5,772 nucleotides of DNA from NCBI GenBank assembly GCA_030428405.1, contig JAUIEH010000203.1, forward strand, positions 1 to 5,772, read 5' to 3'. This document shows, piece after piece, positions 1-5,399 of the stretch (within the stretch, counting starts at the first letter, position 1; each line of letters begins with the position of its first letter). A program made the position numbers and the translations under genes. The DNA is from Alphaproteobacteria bacterium (GTDB taxonomy: Bacteria; Pseudomonadota; Alphaproteobacteria; Caulobacterales; Maricaulaceae). Under the pieces are notes generated by a model. The model was not told the DNA's origin. It worked only from the letters and a program-made list of their open reading frames with translations, and ran no database searches.

Positions 1-2
1 TG

Positions 3-1181
3 GCGCGACTAAACACCGTGGGCGGCGAGTACTCCGCCAATGAAGCCGCACGCCTTCTGAACACGGATGAAATCAACGCCGCCGTCGTGCGCCAGACGCA
101 GGACAAATTTCTCGGCGCCAAGGACCGAGAAGGCCAGGGCGTGGTCGCGTTCTGCTCGACCATTCAGCACGCAGAAGACCTCGCCGCGGCCTATCAGGAA
201 GCCGGCGTCGATGCGCGCGCCTATCACAGCCAGATGCGCGACACCGAGCGCGATGAAACGCTGACCGCCTTTGACCGCGGCGAGTTTCCGGTGATGACCA
301 ACCCGCTCGCGCTCGGCGAGGGTTTTGACTGCGCGCGCGTCGGCGCCGTCGTCATTCTGCGCCCGTGCGCGCATCGCTCGACCTTCGTGCAGATTGTCGG
401 GCGTGGTTTGCGCGTTGCAACGTCTGAGGACTATCCCGGCGTCGATAAGCGTGACTGCATCATCTTCGACTACGCAGCCGCCGTCACGCGCCACCGCTCG
501 CTGGATTGCCCCCCGCGCATCGAGGGCGGCGAGATGGAGGCGCGCGAGTTCAAGGCCGCGCTCAAGGACTGCCCAGACTGTCAGACCTCGCTTGCCCGCT
601 CCGTGCGCGAATGTCCCGAATGCGGATATTTCTTCACCGGGCGCGAGCCGGACTACGACCCCGTCGTCGCCGACGACCTCGTCCGCATCGCATTCGGCGC
701 AGCCGCGCAACGCGACTGGCACCGCGTCGGCGCACAACTCTATCTCGTCCACGAAGACGGCGCCGGCGTCATGCTTGGCGATCTGCGCGACGGCAGCTAT
801 CTCGCCATGGCGTATAACCCCGCGCGCAGCGAGGAACGCCCCGCCGTCATCCGCCCGGTCGCGCGCGTGATCGGCGGAGAAAACGCCACGCGCCTCGCCG
901 AAGAACATCTCGCCGACATGCTGGAGGGCGGCGTGAAGCGCGGGCCCGGCGCTGCGCGGCGCTTGTTCCTGCGCGCGTCCGGTTTCGACGCGCCCGGCAA
1001 GCAGGCCGCTGAAGCCGCCCTCATTGCCCAGGACGCCGCACGCGCGTTCAAGTCGCGCTATGGCGAATACCCGCCATTTCAGGCCGATCTCGAAAAATTC
1101 GACGCCATCGCCTGTGACGCGCCAAGCGAAAACGCCGATTCAGCCGAGGCCGGCGAAGCGGCGGGCGACGCCGAAGATTGA
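3..1181 (+). CDS. SF2 DEAD/DEAH-type helicase, C-terminal part with zinc ribbon (5' partial)
   Basis: The frame is open to the left edge, so the N-terminal ATPase lobe (Walker A, DEAH box) lies outside the window; the GTG at 18 is an internal valine. Residues here count from that codon. The second RecA-like lobe is clear: GVVAFCST (41-48, motif IV region), PVMTNPLALGEGFD (91-104, motif V) and QIVGRGLR (125-132, motif VI, the QxxGRxxR arginine-finger pattern). Such proteins use ATP to translocate on or unwind nucleic acid. A four-cysteine zinc ribbon follows (C185, C188, C199, C202; CPxC and CPxCG knuckles). About 180 further residues match nothing I recognise and end in an acidic, Ala-rich tail. 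The combination resembles the stand-alone helicases found in alphaproteobacterial chromosomes and prophages, but no phage gene is visible. The helicase family is secure; the substrate and role (repair, restriction, phage) cannot be told from this fragment. Confidence 0.9.
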   Translation, partial: ARLNTVGGEYSANEAARLLNTDEINAAVVRQTQDKFLGAKDREGQGVVAFCSTIQHAEDLAAAYQEAGVDARAYHSQMRDTERDETLTAFDRGEFPVMTNPLALGEGFDCARVGAVVILRPCAHRSTFVQIVGRGLRVATSEDYPGVDKRDCIIFDYAAAVTRHRSLDCPPRIEGGEMEAREFKAALKDCPDCQTSLARSVRECPECGYFFTGREPDYDPVVADDLVRIAFGAAAQRDWHRVGAQLYLVHEDGAGVMLGDLRDGSYLAMAYNPARSEERPAVIRPVARVIGGENATRLAEEHLADMLEGGVKRGPGAARRLFLRASGFDAPGKQAAEAALIAQDAARAFKSRYGEYPPFQADLEKFDAIACDAPSENADSAEAGEAAGDAED

Positions 1182-1200
1182 GATTTGCGCCCGGCGCGCT

Positions 1201-1229
1201 AGGTTAACCTCGAACTCGCCTGCTGCAGG
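1201..1229. promoter_or_regulatory. Pair of short palindromes upstream of the sulfoxide synthase operon
   Basis: AGGTTAACCT (1201-1210) is a perfect 10-bp palindrome, and CCTGC-T-GCAGG (1219-1229) is a perfect inverted repeat around one base. They lie 8 bases apart in the short non-coding stretch between the helicase stop and the operon, where a promoter and operator would be expected. I see no convincing -35/-10 pair. Palindromes this short arise by chance, so an operator role is only a suggestion. Confidence 0.2.
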
Positions 1230-1254
1230 AAAAGAGACCGCAACACGCCCGCGC

Positions 1255-1304
1255 GCGCCGAATGCGTATTGGTTTGTTCAGCGCCGGCATACGCGCCTCG
1301 GCGC
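1255..1304 (+). promoter_or_regulatory. Two-tier stem-loop in the leader of the sulfoxide synthase gene
   Basis: The outer stem pairs GCGCCGA (1255-1261) with TCGGCGC (1298-1304). After a small internal loop (A1262 against C1296-C1297), the inner stem pairs GCGTAT (1264-1269) with ATACGC (1289-1294), plus a possible U-G pair at 1263/1295. The apical loop is 19 bases. In total there are 13 Watson-Crick pairs and one wobble, without mismatches inside either arm. It ends 35 bases before the preferred start at 1340 and buries the alternative ATG at 1262, which argues against that start. It could be a leader structure affecting translation or transcription of the operon, or simply GC-rich chance pairing. 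No U-tract follows, so it is not an intrinsic terminator. Confidence 0.35.
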
Positions 1305-1339
1305 CTCCCCACGCTCCCATGTCTCAGCGGAACACCCCC

Positions 1340-2665
1340 ATGATTCCCAGACCCGCAACGCCGCCGCCCTGCCCGCGCCTGGACGCGCCCGACCGCGCGG
1401 CCTTGCGCGATTATTTCCTGAGCGCGCAGGCGCATTATGAGTGGGTGTTCAGCGGCTTCACCGACCGCGACGCCGCCTTCGCCGCGCGTCCTCACCCGTT
1501 CCGCAATACGATCGGTTTTTACTACGGCCACACGGCGGCTTTCTACGTGCAGAAACTAAAGCTCGTCGGCCTGCTTGAAGGCGGCGTGAACGCGCGCCTC
1601 GACGCCCCGCTCGAGCGCGGGGTTTCGCCCGACAGGCCCGTGGAGGAGGCGGACGGCCGCGCGCCCGACGCCCTCGCGCTCGAAAGCTATCGTCGGCGCG
1701 TGCACGACGCCGTGTTAAGCGTCATCGAGGACATGCCGCTGAGCGGCCCGATAAAACAGGGCGATCCGGCCTGGGCCATCCTCATGGGCGTGGAGCATGA
1801 ATTCATTCATCTGCACACATCCTTGCCGCTCATCCGGCAGCTCGACCTCTCGCTCGTGCGCGAACCGGCCGGCTGGCGGCGCTCGCCGACTTACGGCGAC
1901 GGCGTGGAGAACGCCAATTGGGTGCGCGTGCCTGGCGGCCCGGTCGCGGTCGGGCGCACGGATGCGGATGCGCCGCGCTATTATGGCTGGGACAATGAGT
2001 TTGGCCCCAAAGAGGTCGCGCTGAGCGATTTCGAGCTGCGCGACAGGCCTGTGACGAATGCGGAATATTACGACTTCGTGCGCGCGGGCGCTTATGAACG
2101 CAGCGATGTCTGGACGACGGCGGAAGCGCGCGTCTGGTTTGAAACGATGAAGCCAATGCGGCCCGCAGCCTGGCGCGGCGATGTCGAAAGCGGTTTTCGC
2201 TATCGCTCCGTATTCGCCGAATTCGACATGCCCTGGGACTGGCCGGTCGAGGTCTGCCGGCATGAAGCCCAGGCCTTCGCGAACTGGGCGGGCGCCCATC
2301 TGTTGAGCGAGGCCGAATTCATGCGCGCGGTCGAAACGGGCCGCGTCGAGCAGACCGGGCTCAATGTCGGCTTCGGCTTCTGCTCGCCGACCCCGTCCGC
2401 CCCCAAAGACGGGCGCGCGGATCTGATCGGCGGCGTGGCGCGTTGGACGCGCGATGATTTCGCTCCGACCGATGAAGCGGCATTCGCGCCCCATCATGCC
2501 TATGCGGATTTTTCCGAGCCCTGGTTCGGTCCTGACCACGGCGTGCTCGTCGGCGCATCTTTCGCCTCGCTCGGCCATATGGCGCAGCCGCGCCTGATGC
2601 GCGACTTCATGCAAAACCACATGGACCAGCTCGCCGGCATCACCCTGGTGCGCAAAGCCGCATGA
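1340..2665 (+). CDS. OvoA-like nonheme-iron sulfoxide synthase lacking the methyltransferase domain
   Basis: This 441-residue protein resembles OvoA (5-histidylcysteine sulfoxide synthase), which uses Fe(II) and O2 to join the sulfur of cysteine to the imidazole of histidine. The DinB-like half (about 15-180) has FYYGHTAAFYVQKL with H64, and HEFIHLHTSLPLIRQL with H153 and H157; these are the expected three iron-binding histidines. The family HX3HXE motif here reads HX3HXH (H159). The FGE-like half (about 195-437) shows WVRVPGGPVAVG, YYGWDNEFG, PVTNAEYYDFV, WDWPVEV and GFCSPTPS. The protein stops just after ITLVRKAA, where OvoA proteins usually continue into an S-adenosylmethionine methyltransferase of some 250 residues. 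The stop overlaps the next gene's ATG, so the short form looks natural rather than truncated. I chose ATG 1340 because the family-like sequence begins soon after and a weak GCGGAA lies upstream; ATGs at 1262 and 1319 are in frame, but their extra residues look non-coding. An EgtB-like or new substrate choice is possible. Family confidence is high; the exact product is unknown. Confidence 0.86.
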   Translation: MIPRPATPPPCPRLDAPDRAALRDYFLSAQAHYEWVFSGFTDRDAAFAARPHPFRNTIGFYYGHTAAFYVQKLKLVGLLEGGVNARLDAPLERGVSPDRPVEEADGRAPDALALESYRRRVHDAVLSVIEDMPLSGPIKQGDPAWAILMGVEHEFIHLHTSLPLIRQLDLSLVREPAGWRRSPTYGDGVENANWVRVPGGPVAVGRTDADAPRYYGWDNEFGPKEVALSDFELRDRPVTNAEYYDFVRAGAYERSDVWTTAEARVWFETMKPMRPAAWRGDVESGFRYRSVFAEFDMPWDWPVEVCRHEAQAFANWAGAHLLSEAEFMRAVETGRVEQTGLNVGFGFCSPTPSAPKDGRADLIGGVARWTRDDFAPTDEAAFAPHHAYADFSEPWFGPDHGVLVGASFASLGHMAQPRLMRDFMQNHMDQLAGITLVRKAA

Positions 2666-3645
2666 GCGATTTGAGGCGCCATGCGCAACAAACGCTCCTG
2701 ATTAAGACGGCCGAGCGGCTGGGCGTCGGCGTGGACGACAAGCTCGAGGCCTGGGGCTGCGACGCCGTCATTTACTCCCATGGCGGCGAGCAGCGCACCG
2801 TGTTTCTCGGCCGCAACGAAGCCTCGCTCAACCATGTCGCCTTTCAGTTGACGGAAGACAAGCATGTCGCCAAGGCCATCATCGCGACGGCCGGCATGCG
2901 CGCGCCCGAGGGCGTTCTCATTCAGGCGAGCGATACGAGCACAGCGCGCGCGCTTATAACCTCGACGCTCGCGCAAGGCGGCGACTGGGTGCTGAAACCG
3001 CGCGCCGGCGAATATGGTCTCGGCATCTTGATGAACCTCGCAGATCCCGACGCCGCGCTTGCCCATATCGAGGCTGGCGAGCCGAACGGCGAATGGCTGC
3101 TCGAGCGTCAGATCGACGGCGAGGATGTGCGCATACAAGCGATCGGGCGCAGGCTGGTCGCCGCTTCAATCCGCAAGCCCGCTTTCGTCATCGGCGACGG
3201 CGCGCGCGACGTCGAAACTTTGGCGCGCGCGCATGATGAGAAGGTGCGCAGTTTCAATGCCTGGAACCGCTGCCTGATCGACGCCGAATTGGTTTCGACC
3301 GTCGCCCGCCAGGGCTATGAGCTCCACAGCGTGCCCGCCAAGGGCGAAGAAATTCAGCTGAAAGCGACGGCGAACATGTCCAAAGGCGCCCTCGCCATCG
3401 ACGTCACGGACCGGCTGCACCCGTCATACGCAGAGTGGACGCAAAAGTTGGGCGATGCCTTCGATATAAACGTCTATTCGGTCGACATGATGTGCACGGA
3501 CTTAAGCGGACCGGCCGACGCTCGTGGCTGGGTGCTTGAAATCAATGCCGGCCCGGACTGGCTGCACCACACATTTTCCGAAGTCCGCCGGCACGACATT
3601 CCGGAACAGCTTCTGAAATTCATGTTTCCGTCGCTGCCGGTCTAG
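2662..3645 (+). CDS. Single-domain ATP-grasp ligase, cyanophycin synthetase/GshF-like
   Basis: This 327-residue protein carries one ATP-grasp fold, the module that activates a carboxylate as acyl-phosphate and joins it to an amine or thiol. Visible landmarks are EDKHVAK (65-71, start of the central domain), VLKPRAGEYGLG (110-121, the ATP-binding lysine K112 and glycine-rich loop), LLERQIDGEDVRIQAIG (146-162), KPAFVIGDG (172-180), GYELHSVPAKGEEIQLKATA (218-237), NMSKGALAIDVTD (238-250), VDMM (274-277) and LEINAGP (292-298, the Mg-binding E293 and N295). The order and wording follow the ATP-grasp module of cyanophycin synthetase and of bifunctional GshF. It lacks the Mur-ligase half of the former and the glutamate-cysteine ligase half of the latter, and is far shorter than either. 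Its ATG lies within the TGA of the sulfoxide synthase gene (ATGA) with no clear Shine-Dalgarno, so it is probably translated by coupling. I infer that it adds an amino acid to the neighbour's product, or makes a peptide used as its substrate. The substrates cannot be read from sequence. Confidence 0.87.
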   Translation: MSDLRRHAQQTLLIKTAERLGVGVDDKLEAWGCDAVIYSHGGEQRTVFLGRNEASLNHVAFQLTEDKHVAKAIIATAGMRAPEGVLIQASDTSTARALITSTLAQGGDWVLKPRAGEYGLGILMNLADPDAALAHIEAGEPNGEWLLERQIDGEDVRIQAIGRRLVAASIRKPAFVIGDGARDVETLARAHDEKVRSFNAWNRCLIDAELVSTVARQGYELHSVPAKGEEIQLKATANMSKGALAIDVTDRLHPSYAEWTQKLGDAFDINVYSVDMMCTDLSGPADARGWVLEINAGPDWLHHTFSEVRRHDIPEQLLKFMFPSLPV

Positions 3646-3652
3646 CGCCGGC
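3636..3652. other. Small hairpin across the convergent stop codons
   Basis: GCCGG (3636-3640) can pair with CCGGC (3648-3652) around a 7-base loop that contains the TAG of the ATP-grasp gene; the right arm abuts the stop of the opposing rhodanese gene. It is the only structure at the 7-base convergent junction and could act as a weak bidirectional transcription barrier. With 5 pairs and no flanking T-tract, the evidence is thin. Confidence 0.15.
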
Positions 3653-4006
3653 TCACACGAGCATGACCTCGCCGGTTGCGGGGTCGGTGGCGAAGACCGG
3701 CAGGCCCGCTTCGCGCCAGGCCACGACGCCGCCGGCGATGTGCGCGTTCACGTCAAAGCCCGCGGCTTGTGCGTTCACGGCGGCGAGCATGGTGCGCTGG
3801 CCCGAGCGGCAAACCAGAACGACCCGACGCGCGCCGTCGGTCGGCAGAACGCTCGCATCAAAGGTCGACATCGGATAATTCAGCGCGCCGGGGATGCGCT
3901 CGACAGCGAACTCATAGGGCTCGCGTATGTCGATCAGCAGGATGTCGCCGTCGCGCAGTCCGGCGGCGGCCTCTTGCGGCGAGATGTCTTCGACGTCATG
4001 CGCCAT
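3653..4006 (-). CDS. Single-domain rhodanese-like sulfurtransferase
   Basis: This compact 117-residue protein is a complete rhodanese domain. It has LLIDIREPYEF (23-33, the conserved D-x-R-E start), ERIPGALNYPMS (36-47, usually HIPGAxNxP) and the active-site loop CRSGQRT (66-72) with catalytic Cys66, followed by GFDVNAHIAGGVVAWREAGL (83-102). Rhodaneses carry sulfur as a cysteine persulfide and pass it to thiols, cyanide or proteins. With no signal peptide it should be cytoplasmic. The start is well supported: AGGAGA lies 4 bases upstream of the ATG. It is the last gene of a leftward run, 16 bases after the membrane protein gene, and converges with the ATP-grasp gene across only 7 bases. The physiological sulfur donor and acceptor are unknown; proximity to a sulfur-metabolism operon is suggestive but not proof of a link. 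Confidence 0.95.
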   Translation of the reverse strand: MAHDVEDISPQEAAAGLRDGDILLIDIREPYEFAVERIPGALNYPMSTFDASVLPTDGARRVVLVCRSGQRTMLAAVNAQAAGFDVNAHIAGGVVAWREAGLPVFATDPATGEVMLV

Positions 4007-4022
4007 GGGGTCTCCTGCTCTC

Positions 4023-4484
4023 TTATCTATTACGCAAACGGCTTGCGGCGCGCTTGCGGATTAGTTCCCGCACGAACGAAAAAGCGATGACCGCCAGTCC
4101 GAGCGCTGCGACGGCGAAGAAAAACCAGATCGTGCCGTCCTGCAACCGCACTTGCGTGAAAACGCCGAATGTCATGGACGAACGCAGCAAGGCTGCGTAG
4201 AGCGCGTAGACCGGAACGCCAAGCGCCGTCTCGGCGAGACCGAGCCAGGTTCCGCGGACTCCGCGCAAGACGAAATAGACCGGCAAGAACCAGGGCGCGA
4301 GCGCGAACACGCTCATCATGCTTTCTGAGACGACTTCGCTGAAGATAGTGAAGTCGCGGGTATAAGCGACGCCCGGCGCGTGCTCGACGCGCACGGTGTG
4401 GGACTGCAAAAGAGCCGCAATCTCAAGCACGAGCAAGACGCCTGCTCCACTCCAACGCAACGCGCGAACAGTGAGCGGGCTCAT
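4023..4484 (-). CDS. Small four-helix inner-membrane protein, function unknown
   Basis: I do not recognise this 153-residue protein. Four hydrophobic stretches look membrane-spanning: about 8-26 (VLLVLEIAALL), 55-75 (MMSVFALAPWFLPVYFVL), 79-101 (LGVPVYALYAALL) and 118-138 (IWFFFAVAALGLAVIAF). The short N-terminus and the strongly basic C-terminal tail (ELIRKRAASRLRNR) both suit a cytoplasmic location by the positive-inside rule. There is no signal peptide and no catalytic motif. GGGAG sits 6 bases before the ATG and supports the start. The gene begins 15 bases after the phosphatase stop and ends 16 bases before the rhodanese start, so co-transcription with both is likely. A tie to phosphatase signalling is conceivable but rests on position alone. 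Confidence 0.82.
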   Translation of the reverse strand: MSPLTVRALRWSGAGVLLVLEIAALLQSHTVRVEHAPGVAYTRDFTIFSEVVSESMMSVFALAPWFLPVYFVLRGVRGTWLGLAETALGVPVYALYAALLRSSMTFGVFTQVRLQDGTIWFFFAVAALGLAVIAFSFVRELIRKRAASRLRNR

Positions 4485-4499
4485 GCTCAGCTCCCGGGC

Positions 4500-5357
4500 T
4501 TAGTCCTCATCCTGGACATCAAACGCAACAAGCACGGCGCAGGCGTCGTCGGAGCGCTTCAGACGGCCATATCTGGCGTCGTCGGCCGGATCGCGTTCGA
4601 GCGCGCGCAGCTCGGCTGCGACATGGCCAAGCCCGTGTTCGCGCGCCGCTTCAAGCAGTGCGGCGTCGCTGAAGCGCTCATAGGGCGACACGGTGCGATA
4701 AAGCCCGTCGGTGGCGATGAGCGCAACCGCGCCAGGTCCGATATCGATCTCTGCGCGATTGAGAACGCGCGCGGACGCCGGGTCGAGCGAAAACACCGGC
4801 GGCGGACCATTTTCCGACGACGTGTTGGCGGCCCGGCTGGCTTGCAGCTGTTCGCGGCGTTTGGCAGGCGAGGCGCCGTCTGCATGCCAGGCGCGATTGG
4901 CGCGCGCTTCATCTCTGACACCCTCGAAATCGCCAAATGTCCGTATGCCGCCGGAAGCGTCCGCAATCAGCGCGACACAATCGCCGAGCCAGGCAAGATC
5001 AACAGAGCCGCCTCCCGGACGCAGGCGCAGCCACATGCCTGACGCGCACGGCCGCGAGGCGCCCGGCGCCTTGTCGGGATCGATGCGCGCTTCGATGCGC
5101 GCGCGCGCAGAAGCCGCTTCAATGACGTCGTGAAAATAGGCCTCGACGTCATTAATTTCGGCTGGCCGTGCGAGCGCATCGCAGAGCGCGCCGGCCCACC
5201 AGCCGGCATCGCTCTCGCCGCCGAACAAGCGGATATCGCCGACATCGGTTGCGCCGTCGATCACCCAGGCGCGACCGGCCGCTTCATCAAAGCCATAGCG
5301 GTCGTCGCCCGCAGTCCCGGATTTTCCGGGACTGTTGAGCGTGTCGAGAATACGCAT
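4500..5357 (-). CDS. PP2C-family (PPM-type) serine/threonine protein phosphatase
   Basis: This 285-residue protein has the scattered aspartate motifs of the metal-dependent PP2C fold: GDDRYG (17-22), WVIDGATDVGD (31-41, D34 in the DG motif that binds the dinuclear Mn/Mg centre), LAWLGDCVALI (121-131), VALIATDGLYR (211-221, D217) and KRSDDACAVLVAF (267-279, D270/D271). Such enzymes hydrolyse phosphoserine or phosphothreonine on proteins. The length suits a lone catalytic domain; no sensor, PAS or membrane segment is present, so it should be cytoplasmic. An insert at about 150-195, rich in Ala, Ser and Gln, separates the core motifs. It lies 42 bases after the lipoprotein gene and 15 bases before the membrane protein gene in a leftward run. 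No partner kinase is in the window. A perfect 10-bp hairpin sits within codons 8-16 and may limit translation. Family assignment is firm; the target is unknown. Confidence 0.92.
   Translation of the reverse strand: MRILDTLNSPGKSGTAGDDRYGFDEAAGRAWVIDGATDVGDIRLFGGESDAGWWAGALCDALARPAEINDVEAYFHDVIEAASARARIEARIDPDKAPGASRPCASGMWLRLRPGGGSVDLAWLGDCVALIADASGGIRTFGDFEGVRDEARANRAWHADGASPAKRREQLQASRAANTSSENGPPPVFSLDPASARVLNRAEIDIGPGAVALIATDGLYRTVSPYERFSDAALLEAAREHGLGHVAAELRALERDPADDARYGRLKRSDDACAVLVAFDVQDED
5312..5334 (-). promoter_or_regulatory. Perfect 10-bp stem-loop within the first codons of the phosphatase gene
   Basis: On the mRNA-sense (minus) strand, CAGTCCCGGA (5334-5325) and TCCGGGACTG (5321-5312) pair perfectly around an AAA triloop. 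It begins 21 bases after the A of the start codon, inside codons 8-16. Stable structure so close to a start is usually avoided in highly expressed genes, so it may hold down translation or serve as a protein- or RNA-binding site. There is no U-run, so it is not an intrinsic terminator. The pairing is certain; a function is not shown. Confidence 0.45.
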
Positions 5358-5399
5358 CGCCTGATTTCCGCGAATGTACGCGCCGCTGCGCCGCCGCGA

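Noticed and set aside
9..908. A 299-residue open frame on the minus strand opposite the helicase
   Set aside because: The helicase motifs and zinc ribbon are on the plus strand. The reverse frame is a typical GC-rich shadow without motifs or a ribosome binding site.
1262..1339. N-terminal extension of the sulfoxide synthase from the ATG at 1262
   Set aside because: The ATG is within a predicted stem, the nearest purine-rich AGGAAAAGAG is more than 25 bases upstream, and the added residues do not look like part of the family. It remains possible.
1605..1622. CCCCGC/GCGGGG hairpin followed by TTT, resembling a terminator
   Set aside because: It lies inside the synthase coding sequence, the T-run is only three bases, and such GC pairing is expected by chance in this base composition.
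1715..2620. A 301-residue open frame on the minus strand opposite the sulfoxide synthase gene
   Set aside because: The plus strand encodes the recognisable OvoA-like protein. The reverse frame has no family resemblance and mirrors codon bias.
1340..2665. Reading the missing methyltransferase domain as a frameshift or truncation
   Set aside because: The stop codon overlaps the start of the next intact gene, and the following sequence is fully used by the ATP-grasp protein with no methyltransferase remnant.
2500..3138. A 212-residue minus-strand frame spanning the synthase-ligase junction
   Set aside because: It runs antisense to two well-supported coupled genes and shows no domain.
4380..5042. 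A 220-residue plus-strand frame opposite the phosphatase and membrane protein genes
   Set aside because: It overlaps two genes with clear motifs or membrane segments on the other strand and has no recognisable feature.
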